A DNA stretch of 64,000 bases, taken from Tetrahymena elliotti 4EA (lineage: Eukaryota; Ciliophora; Oligohymenophorea; Hymenostomatida; Tetrahymenidae). The notes beneath the pieces were generated by a model, which saw nothing but the letters and a program-made list of their open reading frames with translations, had not been told where the DNA came from and did no database searches. Location of the stretch: the NCBI GenBank assembly GCA_000231825.2, contig JH720312.1:1-64000 (forward strand). Direction: 5' to 3'. Of the stretch, positions 1 to 13,099 are shown piece by piece. The translations under genes and the position numbers were made by a program. How positions within the stretch are numbered: the stretch's first letter is position 1; every line of letters starts with the position of its first letter.

Positions 1-865
1 CCTTAAGTTTAAATATTATAAGGATTGAACTGAATAAATGTTGAAGGGCTGCTATTTTTAAAAAGATGTTCATTTATCAAAAATAAAATAATTTTTAGCA
101 TGTTTTTAATAGACTCACTAAATACACAAAATTTATAAATTTATATTATCTTCTTATTTCAAAACAGTTTTTAGCAAGTTTAATTTTATAAAATAAAAGT
201 GAAAAAAATGAAAAGAATTATGAAAATTGACTCTTTAAAAAAATATTTAACAGTAATTAAAATAAAAAATAATTGATTTGAACCTTTTGTAAAAATGATG
301 TAAAAATATTTACATTAAATATTATGGGTCAAAGTATCAAAGACAGGTAAAATTTTAAATCTCAATTTAATAGTTAAAGCATAAAAGAATATTAAAATTA
401 TTTTTGATTATGAAAGAAATGATAAATTGGTTGATACAAATAGATTTATTTTTAGTAGGTCAAATTAATCACTTGGGGGAGAAGCAAAATTTAGTTAACA
501 AAATTAATAATTTTTAAGCTTATATTTATTTTCAATTTAATTTCAATAAAAGCACTTTTTGATTGTTAGTATATTTAGAATTATTTAAATTTACAATAAA
601 AATAAACAAAAATTTAGAACCTTTCTGTTTCATCAATCATATTACATTATTATCAATACCTCAATATAGAATTATTTAATAGGTATAAATGAATTGATAA
701 AATGAGACTAGGTATTTATTTATTTTAAATGTAAAAAATTATGGGATAATTTATCTACTTAATTAATGCAATTTTAATAAAATTAGCTGGATCAGTAGAA
801 TTAAAAATTAATTACAAATAAATTAGTTATAACTACAACAAGCAATAGAAAAATAATTAAACGGC
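1..865. other. Intergenic, left edge
   Basis: AT-rich non-coding sequence up to the histidine kinase gene. A few short frames exist, for example an ATG at 410 that stays open for about 50 codons, but their lengths are what chance predicts when TGA is the only stop. There is no telomeric CCCCAA repeat at the edge. Confidence 0.6.
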
Positions 866-3800
866 ATGTCAGTATAGAATTAAAAGAAAAGTAGATTTGA
901 GCGATATAACTAGAATTTACAACCAATAAATATACAGAGAATCTAAAATATTTCCAGTGCTGCTTCTTATTCAAAATAGAAGACATTTAACCTGAACTTT
1001 ATCTTAAATGGCAATCTCATATTTGATAATATAATGATAGAAAGTAAATTTCAAAAAAGGATTTAGAATAAATTTATAACACTGAATAAGTTCTCTTTTT
1101 TTAATTTGATTGCTTATTATTTTATTAGAGTTATTTAGAGTGCTAACGATAGCGAGAGAATAATATCTAATCTAGTTTATTACATTATTATGCTTGTTTC
1201 TTTTTTGAGCATACAAGCAATTATGCATTTTAAATTATAATCATTATAAAAATTCAAGATCTATCCATCTATTTTTATTATTTCTTGCATTGGATATATA
1301 AATATCTTGTTGTGGTAAGGATAGTATTTAAGCTTTGAAAAAAACTCTTAAAAAATGCAAAATTAAAATGTTTCTGTTTAGTGTTTAGACCTGATACTAA
1401 ATGAATATCATTTAATATTTTTAATGTTTATTTGGATGAAATGGTTCTGGAAAACAACAATAATAATTATGGTTACAATTATACAAAGTGTATTTGTGCT
1501 AGATGATAGGTATACATAGACACTTGGAGTTATTCTTATGCTTATTTAATTAGTAGCTTTGTATTTATCTGAATTTAGCTACAGAACTGAATTCATTTAC
1601 TAATAGTAGAAGTAACGTGATTTAAAATAGCTAGTAGAAATAATGAAAACAAAACTACCTATTGGTGTAGCTATCTTTCAAAAGACCCACATCAACCAGT
1701 ATGAATAATAAGCATAAAAATTTACTTAAAAAAAGAAAGATAGCTTTGTAACTGATTAAAATATTTTACCTATTAATGCTTAAAAAAATCTTTATTTATC
1801 TCACTAAGAAATAAAGAAATAAAAAAATGCATCTTAGTAGTTATTGAGCTGCTCAAATATTCGTGAAAGTAAATAACCAGATGCATTATAAAATCAAGAA
1901 AATAAATTAGATGTAGATATTCGATTTATCAATGATATGTTATTTTAGCAAGTTTTTAACATAACGGAATAGTAGTAATAATCTTAATATTAGAATAATT
2001 TTTTTTGTAAAAGGCTAGACGACTCATAGTCTTAAATGAAGAAGAGTTTATCATAATCATAACCACAGCCAAATAATATTCAAAAATCTTTAAGCTTAAA
2101 CTAAGAAAACAATTCAAATAAAGGTAGAGAGAAGAGCTGTGGAATGAACCAGTCTCTCTTTTCTAATAAATTGAATTTTAACGATAATATATTAGAAACA
2201 AATAATTTATTTACGAATTAAGCAACAGAACATAATAATTTACTTTTTTCAGGCAACAACAACAATAATAATAGTTAGAAATAGAAAAGAAATAATAATT
2301 TTAGAATAAAAGATAAATTCACAAAATAGTCAGTCCATTAATTTTTGGAATCTTTGTTTGTACCTTAAAGGTAGAATAACCCTAAAAAGTAATAGCAGAA
2401 CTCTTTTCAAAAAAGCTAAAATTAAGAAGATGACGATTTAATAGGCTTTTATACAAATATAGCAGAAATAAGAAAACAACAAGATAATAGATCTAGTGGT
2501 TAGAAAATAAATTTTTAGTAATTGATTAACAACTTTTTTTAAGCCAACGAAGAAAGTCCAACATAGCAGTAAAAACAAATATATAAAAATAAAAAGAAAA
2601 GTTAAGTTAAAACATCTTTTATAAATAAGATTGAATAAATTTGATCGCATGTACTTTAACTGTCAGCAAATAATTGAGAGGCCCCGTAAAGAAACCAAAG
2701 CTGATCTAGCAGCTCGGCCTAATAATGAGGACAACTAAAAGTAATATGACATTAAAGTAACATCTGTTATTTTAAATGGCGAACCTGCTCTGATTGTGAT
2801 GATAAATGACTCTACTGACAGATATATTATGTAGTAAATGAAAGTAATTAATTATATTGAATTCTATTTATTTATTTAATTTTTATATTATTTTTTTTAT
2901 AACTTTTATTAGGAATCATCAGAATTTAAATCGTAGCTCCTTAATTATATTTAGCATATAGCTAAAACACCTCTTAATTCTATTATTTAACTAAGCGAAA
3001 CTATGGAACAATGGTTTCCACTTTCATAAAACAACAAGCAAATTTGTAATGACATCAAAGATAACTTAGAAATCATAAAGAAAAATGGATTGATCTTACA
3101 TCACCAAGTCCAGAGTATCATAGATCTTTAATAGATCAATTGTAACTCTAAAATTTAAATTAAGACAGATCTTATAGATTTATACACAGTTATAAGAGAG
3201 GTATCAATTAGATTTTAAAATGAAAATTGAAGATATTTTCAATAAGATTTTTTAAAAAAGGTTTAAGAATTATTTCAGACGGAAATTGAAGGTAAGAAAC
3301 TTAAGTTTGAAATCGATTTAGAAGAAGAAAATATAGAAATGCAGACAGATGAAAATAGATTAACATAGATTCTTATTGAAATGATAGGAAATTCTGTTAA
3401 ATTTACTAAAGAAAATGACTCTATAAAAATTGAGGTCTCAATTTAGAAAACATACGCAGTCAGCTTAATTTGTATTACAATAATTGATACAGGTTCAGGA
3501 ATGTCTCCTGAGTAGGTTTCTATAATAAACTCAAGTATTTCTTTAGAAAATATACCTATGCCTAGCAATCACTTTAGACAAGGTCCGGGTATTGGTTTAG
3601 AAGTGTCGAGGAAATTAATAGGGCTGCTTGGTCCTTTTTCAAAATTTAACTTGAAATCTGCAGTTGGAGAGGTAAAATTATTTTAAAAATGTATTAAAAA
3701 TGCTAATTTAATTTAAATTAAAAGGGTTGCTAATTTAAATTTTGGCTGTATATGAATTTGAATGAAAAAGAAATAGCTGAAAAAAGCAACATAATGATGA

Positions 3801-6800
3801 GAAAGACCTCGGATTTGATTTTGGAAAAAGATGATATCCCATCTTATGATAAGTTTGTCATAAGCAATAAGCTATAGCACATGGAAATTATGATAGATCC
3901 TTTTAGTATAATGCCATAAGTTATGTACAGTAACAAGGAATTCAATCATTATATATAATCGAGGAGATCCTCAAAGCAATCTGGAGTTTCTTTTTCCCCA
4001 AAACATGCTAGGACAACAATAGGAGGTTTGGGATATAGTTCTGTATCTTTATAAAATAACTAACTTTCTTAACTTTAAAATTAGTTTTTATAAGAGTAAC
4101 AAACACTTTAAGCATAAATTATGAAAAAAAGAAGTTTGTATAAGATGAATTACTCTCCATAAATCGTTATAAGAAAAAGAGACATGACAGTTAACACATA
4201 TATATAAGAGTAATAGAAAAATCCAGTTGCAATCTATGTAAAGCCTAAAAAATCAAATAATTAAACCTGTAAAGACAATACTTAGAATGAGTTAAAAAAT
4301 GAATAATAACAAAAGCAGGAAGAAATAGTCATAAATATTTTGGAAAATGTAAAAGACGATGAAAACCAAAGTCCTTAGAAAATATTGGAAGAATAGAGCT
4401 AAAATAAAAGTAGTGTTCTAAACAACACACCTGCAAATAAAAGCATGAACAGTTTGTTTAAAAAAATTAATATGAATCAAGTTTAATAAAATGTTTCAAA
4501 AACTGGAATTATGTGCAGAAAGCTAAAATCAAATGTTAGCTTAGAAAACTTAGATACGCTTTTGAGTCCTTTCAGAAACTTCAATAAAAAGCATACATTG
4601 TAAATGAAAGATAAGCAAGATATCAAATTTTAAAGGTCAAATAGAAAGTTCTTATCCAATAGCTATTAGGTAAGTTAAGAATAATATAGTAATATTCTAT
4701 TATCTCCTTGCTTAAAGAAGCAAGCAGTTTATTAGTCATAGCAAACTTAAAACTCTTAAATGCTAAACGAATCAAAGAATTACTCCTCATACTTGGCATA
4801 ACTCTCAGAAAACAATCATTATAATAAAATTAGAAGTGAAAGCTAATTTAAGAAGAAACCATAAAACTTTTAAAAAGTGAATTGTAAAAAATTTATTTAA
4901 ATTACATTTTTATTTTTTTTTAATTTTGTGAGAATTAATTATTTACTAAATAATTTTACAACACTTCTATTTAAAGACAAGAGAAATCAATCTATTGAGG
5001 ATCCTTTTACTTAGCTTTTAAGAAGATAAGAAAATCTTTATAAAAGTACAAAATTGAAAGATTTTTCAAGAGAGGAAAGTGAAAATGAAGAAGCTTATGA
5101 TGAAGAAAAGGAAGTAGAAGATGTTGTGACTAGTTAATTAAATTCAATAATAAGCTAAAATAACTTCAATAAGAATCAGTTAAGCAAATAAATTTTAGGT
5201 CCAATATCCAATAATATTGATTTTTAATCTCTTACAGAGAGTCATAATTTAGTCCAAACCACAAGATACTCTATAGATAAAAAGCATTTGCTATCTCCCT
5301 TAGTAGAAAATATCAACTCAGAAGTCAGCTTTTTAAATTTAGAATAAGCTGAAGAGTATAGTTATTTAAATCAAAAAATTGATGTAAGAAACCTCCAAAC
5401 TAAATCTAATGAAAAAGTATTCTTTAATAAGAGTTCAGCAAAAAATATTTCTAATGTTAAACTTGAGAACAATTTCTAACAATTTACATTCAACACAATA
5501 AAGAATTCTAATGTTTCTTAAATATCAATGAGAAATTTAGACTCATGTATAGAAATCTAAGAAGAAAGACATAGCATAGTATCTCTTCACTCTCATAACT
5601 CTTAAAAAATGCGCAGAAACTAAGAGAAATCTTAATATCATTCCTTGACTTATCTACCAGATAATGTAAATACGAGCTAAAGCCCACGCTCGAAAAAGAG
5701 AAAAGAATAAAAAAGCAACTTGAACTTGAAGGATAATTTAAATTTACAAAAAAATAATATACCACTTTTCAACACAAATAATAATGTTTTTAAATTACCT
5801 GTAGAAAATGTTGTAAAACTTAATTCACCTGCTAGATCAGAAAAGTTAAAAAATTATACTTCAAATGGACTCAAGTAATAATAAGTGACTTAAGGTGTTT
5901 CATTTTTACTTCCGAAGTAAGAAGCTTATGTAAAACTTAATTAAAAAGATTTAAAACCCGTTTGCATTTAAACAGACAAAAGACAATCTGAAAATAATAC
6001 TAAAGAATGTGTTGAAGATAAACTAAATATATGCAAAAATAGAAAAAGCATACAAAAATCAGTTAGAGGTAGCTTTGAAGCACAGAATATTTATTCATTA
6101 GATAATTTGGGAGTTTAAGCTGATAAACAGCAATCTTTAAATAGTAAGGAATAGTTAAATGAAGGAAGCCAGAGCTAAAATAATACAATAGTTAGAACAA
6201 AGCTGATACTTAAAAAAGAAATAGCCAATGAAGCTCAAGTACTAAATACTAAAGCTAATTTATTTGATAATCCTGATAAAGTATATTCTAGCTAAGTTTT
6301 AGATGAATAAAAGTAAGGAAGTAAAAATGCATAATAATTAAATATTTCACAGTCAGCCAGATAGTAATAATTTATGGCTAGTTAAGCACTAAAGAGTCAC
6401 TCCTCTATAGGAAACAAGCCAATGAAGATGACTTTAAATACAATTATGAGTCATGACATTGATCAAGATATTTTTGATACCCTATTCCCGCAAGATACTC
6501 TTCTTTTAATAGTAGATGATACCACTTTTAATAGAGTTGTTCTTAAATAAATGTTTAAAAGCTCTTAAAATATTATTATACAAGAAGCTATCAATGGATA
6601 AGATGCTTTGGAAAAAATCAAAAACCTTAAAGAATCCTAAAATAGAATATTTAATTTAATATTTATGGATTTAAATATGCCTATAATGGATGGCTTTGAA
6701 GCTCTCAAATAAATCTAAAATATGATTAACTAAAAATATATTTCATGGGTTCCTGTTATAGCAGTAACAGCATATGATACTGAGGTAGAAAATTGTAGGA

Positions 6801-6907
6801 ATAAGGGATTTGATGGATTCATCTCTAAACCTATCCGTATTAAAGAAATGGTCAGAAGCCTAATGAGAATAATGAGTATCATTTAAGCTTCAGAAGAACA
6901 GTAATGA
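866..6907 (+). CDS. Hybrid sensor histidine kinase with C-terminal receiver domain
   Basis: Two-component phosphorelay protein, about 1905 residues. Proposed exons: 866-2517, 2567-2843, 2913-3200, 3261-3671, 3725-4883 and 4977-6907, which sum to a multiple of three. The N-terminus holds several hydrophobic segments (coding bases about 1165-1590), so it is probably a membrane protein. A PAS-like stretch follows (KLPIGVAIFQ and on). The dimerisation helix has the phosphoacceptor His658 in YIQHIAKTPLNSI; the residue after His is Ile where families usually have Glu or Asp. The ATPase domain shows the N box (GNSVKFT), G1 (DTGSGMS) and G2 (GPGIGLE). Then comes about 900 residues of Gln/Asn/Ser-rich linker. 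The receiver domain ends the protein, with acidic pair Asp1776-Asp1777, phosphoacceptor Asp1827 in MDLNMPIMDG and Lys1880. The ATG at 866 is the first in-frame start found after an upstream TGA. The intron at 2518-2566 is inferred from a frame change and is the weakest junction. Confidence 0.88.
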
Positions 6908-8161
6908 AAAATAATAATAAATATGACATCACTTTTCTCTATAATTGGTTGGTTGGTTAAATTTTATTTTTAACAGTGTTTGTTAACTAAATTATTTTAG
7001 GAATAATTAATGACCAACCAATCTCAGGATAATTAAAATTTGCAGTTTTTGTTTTTTTTAAATTCTGTAATTTTTTTTTCTTTATTTGCTGGTGTTTAAG
7101 TGCATGCCAGTCTGGTCTGCTTCATCCTAAAGTTTTTCATTTATATTAATTTTGAATTCCAAAAACAAAATTGTATTTTAACTCTTACAAACAGTTTAAA
7201 TTTATAACAAAATATATCTATCTATTTTTGAAATTTATTATACAATAATATTTTCACTGTGTATAATTGTGTATCTATATGATTTAGATGATTAGACCTG
7301 TTTATAAATGATCTTTTGTTTAATAATTCAAGTAAGTAAACCGAAAAATTAAGTTATGTTTGTTTATTTTTAAAATACTTAAAAATATGAAATTGCACTT
7401 TTCAATTTAAAAAAACTAATTTTAGATGCAACTTAATAACAAAATTAAATTATCGGTTTTTAATTTGAATGTTTATTACAAGCTCAACTCATTTCTAAAT
7501 CATTTAAGAAAGTAATTTAAACCCAAAATAAAAAAGCTTTAACTTTTTAAAAAATTGGTTTAAATAAAATAAAATTTTTATATGCTGTTTGTGAATTTTA
7601 TAATAATAAAATAAATTTATAAATTCAATTTATTTCAAAAATAAAATATTTTAAATCATTTTTAAAATAGTTTTTTTCAATTTAAATACAGATTTTGATT
7701 AGTTTTATTCAGAATCATAATAAATAAAAGGTTTCATAAGAAAAAAGGATACATATAGGAAGCTCATTAAAATTAAAAGTTACTTGTTAGATTAATCCTT
7801 TGATTAAAGTAATTTATTAGCTCAGTTTAGGGACATAATGGAGAACCTGAAAGATATAATGGTATTTTATCTACATAATTCTTATCTAATACTTGATTTG
7901 TCTGTAAATAATTATTTTAAGTATATATTGTATTTTTTGATTAGTTTGATAAGAATACTATGAATTAAAAAAGATTAATACTTTCTTTCAAACCTAAATA
8001 TTCTATTTGGTCATAGAAAGTGTATTTTCTATCTGATCTATTTGCTCATTTAATTTTGGTAGGTTTTTTTAATAAAAAGTTGATAAATATTTTTTATTTT
8101 TATCATCAAAGAAAACAAATATAATCTGAAATATAAAATGACTAATTTTTCTTATATAATC
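6908..8161. other. Intergenic between convergent genes
   Basis: About 1.25 kb of AT-rich sequence between the 3' ends of the histidine kinase (+) and the OGFr-domain gene (-). No coding frame with coding-like composition was found. It should hold both 3' untranslated regions. Confidence 0.6.
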
Positions 8162-9633
8162 TCAATACATTTTTTATGTTTAATATTATATTTTATTTTA
8201 TTCATCAGAATTATTTTAGTTGTAAGCTTCATACTTTTCTTGCTTTTCCTTAGCCAATCCTGATATAAAGAAAACGCTCTATCTATTTATTTCACTTTCT
8301 GATTAGAAACAATTCTACTCAAGAGTTTTTACATCTTCTTCACTTTAACTTTCTTTGTACATTTCCCAATCAAAATGATAGTCTGATTTATTTTTTCTGA
8401 GAGGTCTTTCACCTTAATTTATTTCTTTAAAGAGAAATTTATTGAGCTCTACAGCATAATTTCTAAACCCTAAGTTGCTAAGAGAAGTTAGAATCCTTCT
8501 TATTCTTAAGCAATTATGGCCACAAACTGCTTCATAATATCTTTCTTTGTAGTTATCATTCCTTTTTAATTCTCCTGTTAAATAATTTTTAATACTCATT
8601 CCATAAAAATCTAACATCATTTCATAACTTTTAACTACTCTTTTTGCTAATAATGGTTGTACTAAAAATATTTCTATTTCTTCATCGCTTAATGGCTGAG
8701 AGTAGCTATTGAAACTAGACTTAAATTTATTAGGGAATATCCATTAGATGTAAGCATGATCCATCTCAAGCAATCTATAATCTTTATATCTCTCATGAAT
8801 TTAGTGTATAGTATGGCTTTTATTAAAATTAGATTTCAATTTCCCTGCATAAAATAAGACATTAGCATATTTTTTTGGATCTTCTTGAGAGCTGCACTTA
8901 GAGAGCACTAAATTTTTTATTTCTAACTCTTAATTTCTTTCTTTCTATTACAATTCCTCTTCTTCTTATTCTCTTCTTCTGTTTAGTTTCTCTTCATTCT
9001 ACTAATTGTTATTGAAAAAAATATTCTTAAATATTTAAAGAAGGCACATGATTAGTTAATTTTTTACTGCAAAATTTATTAAATAAATTTATTTAAAAAT
9101 TTTTTAAATACTTTTTAAGATGTCATTTCTGCCTAATTTTAAGATTCTGCCATTTCACTTTCCTCTCTTTATTACACATCATTTTAATCTTATTGATTTG
9201 TCTTTAGCTCCTCCTAAATTTATTAATTATTCTATGCTTTGGATTCTACCTATTATATCTATTCATCAGTCATATTAGTCTACTCAGATTGAGTACCTCC
9301 TATGAATCCTACAGTTTAATTTTGATTTTTTGCTGAAGATTAATCTTATTAACTATGTTCATTATCATTATTACCATTTTTCTAAATTTAATAGTTTTTA
9401 TAATCTACGATAATTTGGCCATCTTATTAAGTTTTTTCTTGATCTATTTATTCTGCCTCATTTTCTCCATCTGACATTTATACTTCAGCTTGCTTTATTT
9501 CTTCTATTTTTGTTGATGGATGTTCTCCTACCTAGATTTAATTGGCTTAACTTGACTTTTAGTTCTCATCTGCAATGTTGACCTAAATATCCTATTCCTT
9601 AATTTATTCACCTTAAGTTTATTCAATATCCAT
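8162..9633 (-). CDS. OGFr-domain protein (opioid growth factor receptor conserved region)
   Basis: A 461-residue protein from two exons, 9112-9633 and 8162-9025, joined across an 86-base intron (9026-9111); lengths and phases fit. Exon 1 encodes an acidic, Gln-rich N-terminal region of about 174 residues with no recognised domain. Exon 2 carries the conserved core of the OGFr family. Hallmarks are YRLLEMDHAYIQWIFPN, then MMLDFYGM, then GHNCLRIRRILTSLSNLGF. In animals OGFr binds met-enkephalin and acts in the nucleus; the same fold is found widely in proteins of unknown role, so the opioid function should not be transferred here. The remaining C-terminal tail is short and charged. The start at 9633 gives a continuous first exon. 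The family call is strong; the biochemical role is unknown. Confidence 0.82.
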
Positions 9634-10042
9634 TTTATCTCTTTTATTAAATCTATTTAGAATATTTTGATGAATATCTGATGTATGAAAACACCTTTGA
9701 AATTTGATTAATTAGTTTTTGAGAAGATTTTGTTTATTTTTTTTAGATTTTAATTGAAATTATTTTTATAAATTTTGATAATTAATAAGAAATTTTTTCA
9801 TCAAAAAATGAGCTGATTAAATAAATAAAGAATTAAATCATTAATAAAAAATAAATTTAACGCTGATAAAAAAACAAAAGATCTTTAAAAAAATATTTTT
9901 ATTCAAATCAATTTATTTTAATTAATTTTTATATTTTAATACATGAAAAACAAATATGAGAACAAATGATATAATAATTAAAATCAATCTTATTAAAAAG
10001 TAAGGTATTGAAAGACATAGGAGTGTTTGTTAAATATTCCTC
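9634..10042. other. Intergenic spacer
   Basis: About 400 bases between two minus-strand genes, AT-rich, no coding frame seen. It should contain the promoter of the OGFr gene and the 3' end of the RING gene. Confidence 0.55.
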
Positions 10043-13000
10043 TCATAAGAAGCTCATTTAAGAGTATTTGTTGTTATTGATTATGTAGTTGTTATCGAAT
10101 AAATTTTCTTTTTAATCATCTTCAAATAAATTAATTTTTTCATTTTGAGAATATTTTGTGACAGTTTTTTTATCAAAAATATCAAATTCGTCATTTTGGT
10201 AATAACTTTTATTTGAAGGTATTATGTTTTATTTGATATTATTTACAGGTATAGCATTGATTATTAAATTTTCTGCTTGCTGTGTGTTTTTTTAGTGGAT
10301 TGTAGAGCTTATATTAACATACTTACTGTTCTAATTATTTTAACTTTAAACATTAAAGTTATTTGAAAGTTATCTGTTATTTTAAAGATAAAAATTAGAT
10401 TTATTCTCACTGTAATTTATGCATTTGTTGCTTATTTCGCTGATTCTATCATCTTCGAAATTTACATCTGCATCTTCTATTGTTTTATAAGATGAGCTCT
10501 CCTTGATTTGGGTCACATCAGATTTAATATTTTTATTCAGTTAATCATCATTTTTTTTGGTATCTTCAAAATAAGCATATCTGTTTTAGATTTTATTTTA
10601 ATTGACTGAGCTATTTATCTAGTATTAGTTTTAGATGTTTGAACTGGATTAGTCTGTGAAAATACTATCTTACCAATCATATTCTGTATCCTATTATCCA
10701 AAACTTATTTATAATAAATCATTTTACTCATTTTCATTTTGTTATTTATTATTTCCTAAGTTTTACTGGTCTTTTTTTTCTCTATAACTTAATTTTTCAA
10801 ATTCAACTTAGGAGAAAATGCTACTTTATTCCTATGAGGAAATGCTTTACTCAAAATTGTCCTCAAGGCTATCGTCAGAGCTATCTTCATAATTGTGATT
10901 ACCCATCTCTTAGAGATTATTAAAATCACTGCTTTATGCCATGATCCCTTCATATTAAGTGAATATATAGTCTTGCTTTTCTTCATTTACACTTTATTCA
11001 AGATTGAGATTTTGAATATCATCATCACCACAAAAATACTTGCTAGCTTAAATACAAACATTTAATTACTCAGCCAGCAATTCTTTTTCAGTTCTTCCAA
11101 ATGTGTGCTAAGAATATTGTTAATTTTTATTTTGCTAAGTTTTGTTTTATTAAGGATTTTGATAATATTAAAATTGTCCTTATTATTCGTCTTGATATTT
11201 TTACTCTTCTTCTGCCTCATCAGGCTCAATATGGCTTTCAAGCTGATTATATAAGTTTTTATTGCTATCATCTTCGACAAAAAAATCAAAGTTATCATAA
11301 ATATGTTTATCAACATCATAATTTTCCTGAATTTCGTTATTACGAATATTTTGTTAATTATTGTTGTTAGAGTTCATATTATTCACAACTTCTTTTAAAA
11401 TTAGGGCTTGAGCATCTTTGTCAGTTTTTTATTAATTCATCTTTTCCGAATTATTATTATTAAATTGCGTGTCAGGATCTTCTGAACCCTAATTTTCATC
11501 TTACCTACTTTTTGAATCAGAGTTTGAATTTTCTGAAGGCAGGGGAAGGATATTAAAATGCTAGTTGTAATCTTGCATGAAAATATCTACTTCTTTATTT
11601 TCAATTTCTTTTTTGAGAAATATGAATGTCTAAGAAGTTTAATGGGATAATGAAACAAGTTTTGTATTAATTGCTTGATTAAAATTAACCTAATTATCTT
11701 TCTGGCCTTTAACTCTGTATTTATTATATTTGTCATTAAATTGTGTATTTTAGTTTGTTAAATTTTTTAATTTTAATTACATTTTTTCATTCTAATCTTA
11801 TTAAATTTTGTGTAACCTTGATTATTAAAACTTTAAATATTCTTCCAAATCTTAATTTTTACGACACATTGGGCACTTTTAGTTTTTAATAATCCACCTA
11901 TCTATACAGACAGAATGGAATATATGACTGCATAAAAGTTCCTTTTGTTCATCGCCCTCTTTAAATTCAATGTAGCAAATTGGACAATTATCTTCTTAGA
12001 CCTGCGAAGCACATTTATTTTCTTAGCTCTGTGAAGCACAGTTATCTCCCTCTTTGTTCGGCGTTTGCTTATTCAAGGAGATAATTTCATACTTTTTTTA
12101 GGGTATCATTTACAGTAAAAATATCCCTTATTTGTAGTTCCAAACTTCGTGAGCTAAAAGAGTCAAATCATCATCAACATATGACTCATCAAACAAGAAT
12201 GCAGCTCTCTTTGATTAAAATGCAAGGATTTTTAATTTAAATGAGAGAATAAAATGTTCATTTTCATGAGCGATATTAGACATTTCAAGAGAAACTTCTC
12301 CAATCATCTATTTAAGCTCCATTTAAAGTCGGTTTATGGGATGTTCAGAAATATTATAGGCTTCTAAAATATAATAAAAACTTTAAACATATTTTTTAAA
12401 ATACCATAGAAGCTTAGAAATATATATTAGGCTCTTAGCTATGTTGATATCTAGAGAACCTAAAATAAGCTTTCTAATCTAGCATGATTCGTATTCATAC
12501 TTTAAAGCCTCTTCCAATCTACCGAGTAGGCAAAGTATGCTTGACATTCTATGCATAGCGAAGGCAACTTATTCGCTGTTATTACCATATAATTTTTTGT
12601 TAAGAAACAAGATTTCAAACAACTTTTCAAGTGCGGCGAAGTAATTTTCATTTTTAATTAAGTTACTTAGATTATTTTCTAAGAAAATAATATTTTTTTT
12701 CATTTCTTTCTTGCTTGTTTCTTTTCTATCATTTTAAATAACAAAACTACTTTTATTATTCTCAAATGATGTTTCTCTACTTTAATTTTCACTACTACTT
12801 ATTTTCTATATATCTTGACTTATTTTTTAACACATTCTACTTTTGCTATCTCTACCCTGTAAAGCTTACCTTACATCAGAAGAATTTCCTTTATTACCAT
12901 TGGTAATTACTGAGGAACCTGGGGCAGCTCCAAGAGAAAGGAGCTCTTCTTACTCCAGCTAATTGTTTTAGTTTGATACAAAAGAAGCCTATCTGTGCTA

Positions 13001-13099
13001 AGTTTTAATTTCTTTTTCAATTTTGTTTAATTGTTCTTACTGATAAACTTAGTGTTTGATGGATTTCTTATTTTAAGAGGAGGTACTTTTATTTCCCAT
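10043..13099 (-). CDS. RING-H2 zinc finger protein, probable N-myristoylated E3 ubiquitin ligase
   Basis: A single uninterrupted frame of 1019 codons. The N-terminus reads MGNKSTSSQN, which fits the N-myristoylation pattern (Gly2, Ser6), so membrane attachment is likely. Residues about 150-350 form a helical domain of unknown family (around LNKKLYGNNSEQVAFAMHRM). The RING-H2 finger spans about 372-412: CPIC, then a central CSHIFHSVC, then CPMC, with Cys372, Cys375, Cys409 and Cys412 at the ends. RING-H2 domains bind two zinc ions and recruit an E2 ubiquitin-conjugating enzyme. The last 600 residues are acidic and Asn/Gln/Asp-rich without a recognised domain, the kind of tail often found in ciliate proteins. 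No intron is needed. Ubiquitin ligase activity is inferred from the RING only. Confidence 0.85.

Noticed and set aside
801..986. Short minus-strand frame within the start of the histidine kinase gene
   Set aside because: It is antisense to the 866-6907 coding frame and made of hydrophobic AT-rich codons; a shadow frame.
11101..11370. 89-codon plus-strand frame
   Set aside because: Lies wholly antisense to the continuous 1019-codon RING-H2 gene and has no domain.
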